Shown here: one piece after another, positions 58,444 through 64,000 of the stretch
How the letters are laid out: each line of letters begins with the position of its first letter
How positions within the stretch are numbered: the first letter of the stretch is position 1
Assembly: GCF_949628265.1 (NCBI RefSeq)
Contig: NC_088789.1
Span: 1,798,001-1,862,000, forward strand
Origin: Cloeon dipterum
Lineage: Eukaryota; Arthropoda; Insecta; Ephemeroptera; Baetidae
Direction of reading: 5' to 3'
Length of the DNA: 64,000 nt
Notes under the pieces: generated by a model
Database searches by the model: none
Seen by the model: the letters and a program-made list of their open reading frames with translations, nothing else
Told to the model about the DNA's origin: nothing
Program-made: the position numbers and the translations under genes

Positions 58444-61371
58444 CGCACCCAAGGTGGATGTGCAGACAGGCACCTCTTCTGCACGCGCCACTCCCCCCGC
58501 CCGTCGCAATTACGCAGCCCTTTGGCCATCAGGGACACCACACCTTTGGTGCAATACTCGCACTGCATGAAAAAGCGGCGGCTGCGGAGATTTGCTCACT
58601 CAAGTGTGCACTGCGATAATTATAATCACTTACCTTGCCGCACGCGCTTATTTCCTTTTTTTGGAGAGCTTGCCTGCTGGCTGCAGAGCATGACGATGAT
58701 TTGTTTTTTCGTTCTTTAAAAAGTGATCACGTTTCTTCCAACGGAGGGTTATTATGGCAAATCAACTTGGCACGCTGAGGCCGAGCGGGCGGTGATTTTT
58801 GAAGGCCTCCAACCGCGGAAACAAAAGGAGAATAGACAAAATCGCTTGAGGACGAGAGTCTGATTGGTTTCTTGTGTGTTAGCGTTCGATTTCCTTGCCA
58901 AATTAAGGCAGCTGATTCAAAGAAACACTGGAAAGATTTTACCGTGCATGATTAATTATGCAAATCAATGAGATGCTAGTTTAAAATAAGTTATTCTACA
59001 CACGAACCAATCATAGATGGAATTTAAATTCAATGTAATATTTCTTTATTTACCTAGCTAATAATTATAAATAATAATTACGAGAATGGAGCCCAATTCA
59101 AACCTCATTATAATCGGACTATTCATCAAAAGTACAAAATCAGAATTATGCATCTTTCACTTTGCTCTTTTTCTAATTGGGTCGTGTGCATATTGAAAAT
59201 ACCAAACGAATATTATTCAAATTACCTGCAAGACCTTGTCAATATGCGTATCCGCCTGCAGGAATACTATTTATTTCCGGAAGCATTTAACATAGTCCAA
59301 TAAAGAAATTAGCAATATTTACAACCAGGTCGCGCGAACGCAATCAGGGCTCCTTGAAAACTAATTAGGAATTAACATTTTTGTCGCTAAGTCACGCGTA
59401 AATGCTGTTCGTTATTATTCCTTCAAATGCGAATAAATCAAGGTTAAAACTTTCGGCTAAAATGCAGTGCAACGTTGCGGTCAACTCTTGCTGGCTGGGT
59501 TTGCCCGCGATATAAACAATAATGGTGAACGTGATTTCGTGAACGTATGTATTGATCAAAATGCATATCCTGATTCTGTAACAATTATTGTGCCACTCTC
59601 AATGCTATTAGCGAGATTGATCTTGTTAAAACTTTATTGAGACAAATTTGCGATTTGGAAAGTCACGCCGGTAATTCGTGATTGTCTTAATTATTAGGAC
59701 GAAATGAAAGGAAAAGGACAACATGAGATTTGAGTTTTAATAGCTTAAAATTAGCTCTCCATTTTTCTTTGTTTTTCTGAACTTTTTCTCCGAGCTGGAT
59801 CAAGATGGTGATTGTTTCAGGAAATTAATTATCAATAAATTATCTACCATGTGAAAAGTGCGCGAAGAAACGAGAGTGAAATGGCATTGCGCACTCGTGT
59901 TATGCAAGGGAACATTGATAAACATCGCAGCTCACACATCATAACGTTGTGCGGATTACTACAGACATGCATGGCTAAATTCTTCACTCTGATTCAAAAT
60001 TAAATCACACGCGTTGTGCGTTTTCAGACTCAATGTGTAAATTAGACTTGATAGCTTTCGCGCGCCGAGCAACGCCTTAAAAAAACTACTAATTTTTAAC
60101 CTTGTCTTTGCACTCGTTGCAGAATTTTGTGATAATATCTGTTACATAAAAGCGGGTTGTTTACTTGGATTTGCAACAGCGACACTCATTGTAAGGCTGA
60201 GACGTTTAATTATGGTCATAAAGTCTTTGCTCTCTTTGATCGTTTGTATATGCGAGCCCGCGACAGATTTATTTATTGCCCTTCGCACTCCACTGGCTCA
60301 TATATTAATGGATGAAATCGTGCTGCAAACCTTACTCTTACAGATCTGCGTTGCTGATTCACTTTGCAATTTATGCCTTATATGAATGCTGATGATCAAA
60401 TTACTATTAATTACTTTTACACCGATATTTTCCTGTGAAATTATTTGCATATTTAGCTCAAAGGTCACATGATAAAATTTCAATATCTAACTGTTGGAGT
60501 GGACGAGGCATGAACACCATTTAAATTTCCTACAAAATATCTAGAGGCCTCAGCCGCAAAATTTAAGGCGGCGGCTGGCCATTTTCACCGGCGGCTGGCG
60601 GTCGGCGCGGCTGACAATATTTTAAACGTAAAGTTTGATAGTGCATAACGGCTCGAAGGGCCGGAAAACATATTTCGAGTCATTTTAAATTTGTGACCTT
60701 TTTCACCGGAGGCTGGCGTGGCTGGCGCAGCTTAGCCAGATACACTGCGGCGGGCGCTGCTTAGCTCGGCTAGTTGGCTGGCTGACACCTCTAAATATCA
60801 TAAATCTGATTTTAACAATCTTACGACTATTACGACGAAAGGAGACTCGTTTGAAAATGTGTTCCACAATTTATACTAATATAATAACAGTGCAAATAAA
60901 TATAGATATGTTTATTTTGATTTTAGAGACAAAGTTTATTGTTGAAAATTAAAGTGTGCCATTATTTTGTTGTCACATGGTCTAAAAATACTAAAATTTA
61001 CTTTAAATAATGCAAATATTTCTTTAAATTTAAAGTAAATGATTTCAGTGGCCAATTTTTATAAATATCCTATATTTTATTAATGTTTTGCTAAAATATG
61101 CTTCGCATGTAACTGGTTGGATGCTATAAAAGTAATTTTAAATTGGGTAGCATATAAAAAGTACCTTTTAACAGTAGACGTTCAAGTTTACAAGTCTTGT
61201 AGATGATATTAAGCCAATAGGTTGAGATCGATAGGATTAAAATATAAATTTATATTTAAATCAGTCTGATAAATTTATTATACATTCTTGGATCACGAAA
61301 CATTTGAGCGGATATCATTATGTGGGAATAAATAGATCGAAATGATGTTGGATGCGCTGTCAAAAACAATC
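58444..61371. other. Intergenic between paralogues 1 and 2
   Basis: The first 150 bp are the conserved upstream region of paralogue 1. The rest is AT-rich with no exon I can recognise, apart from family C copy C8 at 60,542. The end (61,240-61,371) is the 3' flank of paralogue 2. Confidence 0.5.
60542..60793. mobile_element. Family C MITE, copy C8 (longest plain copy)
   Basis: Starts TAGAGGCCTCAGCCGCAAAA and ends GGCTGGCTGACACCTCTA, inverted partners with TA at both edges. The interior is typical: GGCGGCTGGCCATTTTCACC, GCGGCTGACAATATTTTAAA, GGCTCGAAGGGCCGG. Confidence 0.85.
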
Positions 61372-61776
61372 TTAGTAGTGGAGGCCGTGGAGACCGTAGC
61401 TGTGGGCGTAGTTCCTGTGGCCGTAGCTGTAGGAAGAGGCGGCGGGGTAGGTGTTGTAAGCGTTTCCGTAGACGCGACCGTAGGAGTTGTAGGCCAGGGG
61501 GCTGTGGCCGTATCCGTAGGCGACGGGGGCGGCGCGGTGCACGGAGTTCACGTTGGCGTAGGAGGTGGCGACGGGGGCGACGTAGTGGTGCCTGTAAGGG
61601 GCAACGCCGTAGTTGTAAGAGTTGTAGCCATATCCGGGCTCGGCGGCGGCCACGGCGACCAGCAGGGCGATGCAAACCTGAGGGACAAAAAGGGTGAATT
61701 TTTAGTGTTAAAATTTCACAAAATATTAAAAATATTTGAAAAAGTTTTAAAATCAAATTCTCACCAGGAATTTCAT
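61372..61776 (-). CDS. Small secreted Tyr/Gly-rich cuticular-type protein, paralogue 2
   Basis: Two exons: 61,776-61,765 (MKFL) and 61,677-61,372, about 105 residues. Signal peptide MKFLVCIALLVAVAAA. Mature part EPGYGYNSYNYGVAPYRHHY, VATSYANVNSVHRAAPVAYG, then YNSYGRVYGNAYNTYPAASS and YAHSYGLHGLHY. The protein differs from paralogue 3 at only two positions (ANVN/ANVH and HRAAP/HRATP). An AATAAA on the - strand lies near 61,269. Confidence 0.83.
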
Positions 61777-61843
61777 GTTGGTTGGTTGGGCTGTTTGTTT
61801 GCTGTGCTGCAGACGAACTGATGCTTTGGTAAGGCAGTGGCGA

Positions 61844-61853
61844 GTTTATATAG
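61844..61853 (-). promoter_or_regulatory. TATA box of paralogue 2
   Basis: CTATATAAAC on the - strand about 70 bp upstream of the ATG. It lies in an upstream block that closely matches the one before paralogue 1, with shared GCAGACGAACTGATGCTTTG and CCATCAGGGACAC. Confidence 0.7.
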
Positions 61854-61976
61854 CACCTAAGGTGGATGTGCCGATATATGGGCGCCTGTTCTGCATGCGC
61901 CACTCTCCCCGCCCGTCGCAGTTACGCATGCAGCCATCAGGGACACACCTTTGGTGCAATCGCACATTTCAAATGA

Positions 61977-63465
61977 TGTTTATTATGCTTCACCAGGGCA
62001 ACTAAACCCCACACATCCTTATACATCCACGACTAATTGAAAAAGCCATTAGCTTAAATGAAAGAACGTGCGTTAAAGTTTACACATTCTAGAAGGTGTT
62101 TTACTACAGGATAGTAGGGCATTGCGAAATTCAAACTCATTTTCATTCAAGCTCTATTTTCTTATAGTGAGACAGATTTCATCCAATAAAAGTATATTTG
62201 TAATTGTGTAGAATGGTAATCTCTCATGAGTGATCGCCCAAATAAAAATTCATGCGCGCTTTAGTACAAACTGTAAGTAAAACGAACCTATTCATTTTTC
62301 CATCAAAATTAAAGTAAACGGCAAAAAATATTAGGAGGAAATTTTTTGAAATAATGAAATTAATGTATTCGCGAAGGCATGAGACTTTTAAACGGTTAAT
62401 TTCTTAATAACAATTAAAAAAACGAAGTGTTTAATTCCCTGATTTTCAATAAAATATTATCCAAAAATTAAATTAGGTTAATGTTTGTTTCTTGAAACTT
62501 TGCTTAAGGACATTCCGTGGTTTACGAGCTCACCGAGTCCCAATGGCACCACAAGGTGGATAACATATATAGGGGGCCCGAGTGGGCGCAGAGGAATTTG
62601 GCCCATAATGTTGACAATTTAAACAAACTATATAAATTAAATTTGCTGTCTGCTGCCAAAAACATCGATTTCAAAATATTTTCTGGGATCTTTCTTTTAA
62701 AATTTGGTATATCAATTTTTAACAGATTCAAGCCGTATTTTGTTTAAACCATATTAACAAAGTAAAATTTTGTAATTTTAAAAAGGAGATGTCATTCGAG
62801 CCGAGAAATTATTAAAGATCGAGTTATTTGCATCTTTTTGTGACATTTTTAATTTGAAAGTAATTTTAATCGTTAAAAATGGCAATTTCCAATATTTTTT
62901 TGGAGAAACAGCTGCTGTATGTGGACATTCTTTCGCCTCTCTGCTTCGAGGTCTTGTTACTGAAACGACAAACATTTATCCCTAAGCCCGCTGGAAAGGT
63001 GCGAAATCCGCAGCTAGCGGCAAATTAGCACGTTGAGCTAAGGTGATCATTATTTCAAGACAATTATTAACTAACCATTTTTCGCTAACTCTGATAATGC
63101 ACAAACAGTAATAGATCGCTGAAATTCTCAAAAACAAATGCATTATAACAGTGCGATCCAACGGGCAGGTTGAATGCTTACAACTGCGATTTAATTAAGA
63201 AAGGGATATTTAGAGGGATTTGAAGCCTTGTTCTAGCAGTTTTTGGAACTCAAATGTGTCAGTTGATCAATTTTGTTGTGGTTTATGTCATCTGGAATTT
63301 TTTCATTTCATTGCATCTAAAGTTAATTTAAAACAGCTTCCCAATTTATCATTTAAGTTTTGGCAGAAATGTGCTTAGCATAACTCAATATAAACTTTGT
63401 GGATGTTTAAATTTATTTTCTTGATTGAAAACGAGCCAGAGGTTGAGATAAAAAGTATTAAAAGA
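61977..63465. other. Intergenic between paralogues 2 and 3
   Basis: AT-rich; no recognisable exon or RNA gene. The frames at 62,517-62,747 are low complexity and have no splice or homology support. Confidence 0.5.
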
Positions 63466-63583
63466 TAAAAATTATATTTGAATCAGTCTGATAATTTTAT
63501 TATACATTCTTGGATCACAAAACATGTAAATGTAAGGCAATAAATAGATCGAAATGATGTTGGATGCGCTGTCAAAAACAATC

Positions 63584-63995
63584 TTAGTAGTGGAGGCCGT
63601 GGAGACCGTAGCTGTGGGCGTAGTTCCTGTGGCCGTAGCTGTAGGAAGAGGCGGCGGGGTAGGTGTTGTAAGCGTTTCCGTAGACGCGGCCGTACGAGTT
63701 GTAGGCCAGGGGGCTGTGGCCGTATCCGTAGGCAACGGGGGTGGCGCGGTGCACGGAGTGCACGTTGGCGTAGGAAGTGGCGACGGGGGCGACGTAGTGG
63801 TGGCGGTAGGGGGCAACGCCGTAGTTGTAAGAGTTGTAGCCATATCCGGGCTCGGCGGCGGCCACGGCGACCAGGAGGGCGATGCAAACCTGAGCGATAA
63901 AAAGGGTGAATTTTTAGTGATGAACTTATGCGAAACAGTTTTACGAAATATTAAAAAATTAAGTTCTAAAATTTAATTCTCACCAGGAATTTCAT
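63584..63995 (-). CDS. Small secreted Tyr/Gly-rich cuticular-type protein, paralogue 3
   Basis: Two exons: 63,995-63,984 (MKFL) and 63,889-63,584, about 105 residues, complete within the window although its promoter lies beyond the edge. Same signal peptide as paralogue 2 and two amino-acid differences in the mature chain. The 3' flank (63,470-63,583) is also nearly the same as that of paralogue 2, with AATAAA near 63,490. Spacing to paralogue 2 is 2,212 bp, which points to a recent tandem duplication or gene conversion. Confidence 0.85.
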
Positions 63996-64000
63996 GTTGG

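Noticed and set aside
62517-62747. 76-codon frame between paralogues 2 and 3
   Set aside because: AT-rich, no homology, no promoter or splice signals.
63554-63976. Valine/glycine-rich open frames opposite the cuticular-type genes (also at 57,933-58,319, 61,342-61,821 and 56,033-56,431)
   Set aside because: Shadows of GC-rich repetitive codons on the - strand. The - strand frames have signal peptides, splice sites and TATA boxes; these do not.

Overview
This is nuclear DNA from an arthropod, most likely an insect. It is AT-rich, and its genes have short, GT-AG spliced introns (mostly 50-300 bp). The conserved protein set includes Mextli, GABA-B receptor 1, LRCH, RPL4, UTP4, STAM, MRE11 and SLC18B1. 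It ends in a cluster of small tyrosine/alanine/histidine-rich secreted proteins of cuticular type. The species cannot be fixed from the sequence. All exon models below were built by hand from reading frame, splice signals and remembered family sequences, and no search was run.

Layout. 1-11.7 kb: no recognisable gene; foldback MITEs, other repeats and GC-richer islands. 11.7-14.1 kb (-): mextli, sharing a divergent promoter region with a TRMT1-like tRNA methyltransferase homologue at 15.6-17.6 kb (+). 18.6-19.9 kb (+): an uncharacterised leucine-rich-repeat-like protein. 21.0-25.6 kb (-): GABA-B receptor subunit 1 in 17 coding exons. 27.7-35.2 kb (-): LRCH, with two alternative last exons. 36.1-37.5 kb (-): RPL4, divergent from UTP4/cirhin at 38.5-41.3 kb (+). 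41.7-42.5 kb (-): a MKRN2OS-like protein, divergent from STAM at 43.0-45.5 kb (+). 46.2-49.7 kb (-): MRE11. 51.4-55.7 kb (+): SLC18B1-type vesicular polyamine transporter. 56.0-64.0 kb (-): four small secreted proteins, of which the last three are paralogues and the final two are a recent tandem copy.

How the genes relate. Most are unrelated housekeeping genes packed tightly. The clearest functional pairing is RPL4 with UTP4, which make ribosomal protein and ribosome-assembly factor from one divergent promoter. GABA-B-R1 and SLC18B1 belong to neuronal signalling and vesicle loading. MRE11 acts in DNA break repair, and STAM in endosomal sorting.

Mobile DNA. At least four families of short non-autonomous elements recur. 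Family A is a nearly full-length palindrome of about 375 bp (4 copies). Family C has GAGGTCTCAGCC termini (8 copies, 5 of them in introns of the host genes). Family D is a palindrome of about 360-400 bp carrying NRF1-like GCGCATGCG sites (2 copies). Two further repeats, B and E, have no clear ends. I found no CRISPR array, rRNA, tRNA, or retrovirus- or Polinton-like element.

The observations most worth a second look are the LRCH last-exon switch between a soluble calponin-homology end and a membrane-anchored end, the insect TRMT1-like protein with an altered catalytic motif, the palindromic element carrying transcription-factor-like sites, and the freshly duplicated cuticular-type genes with strongly conserved promoters.
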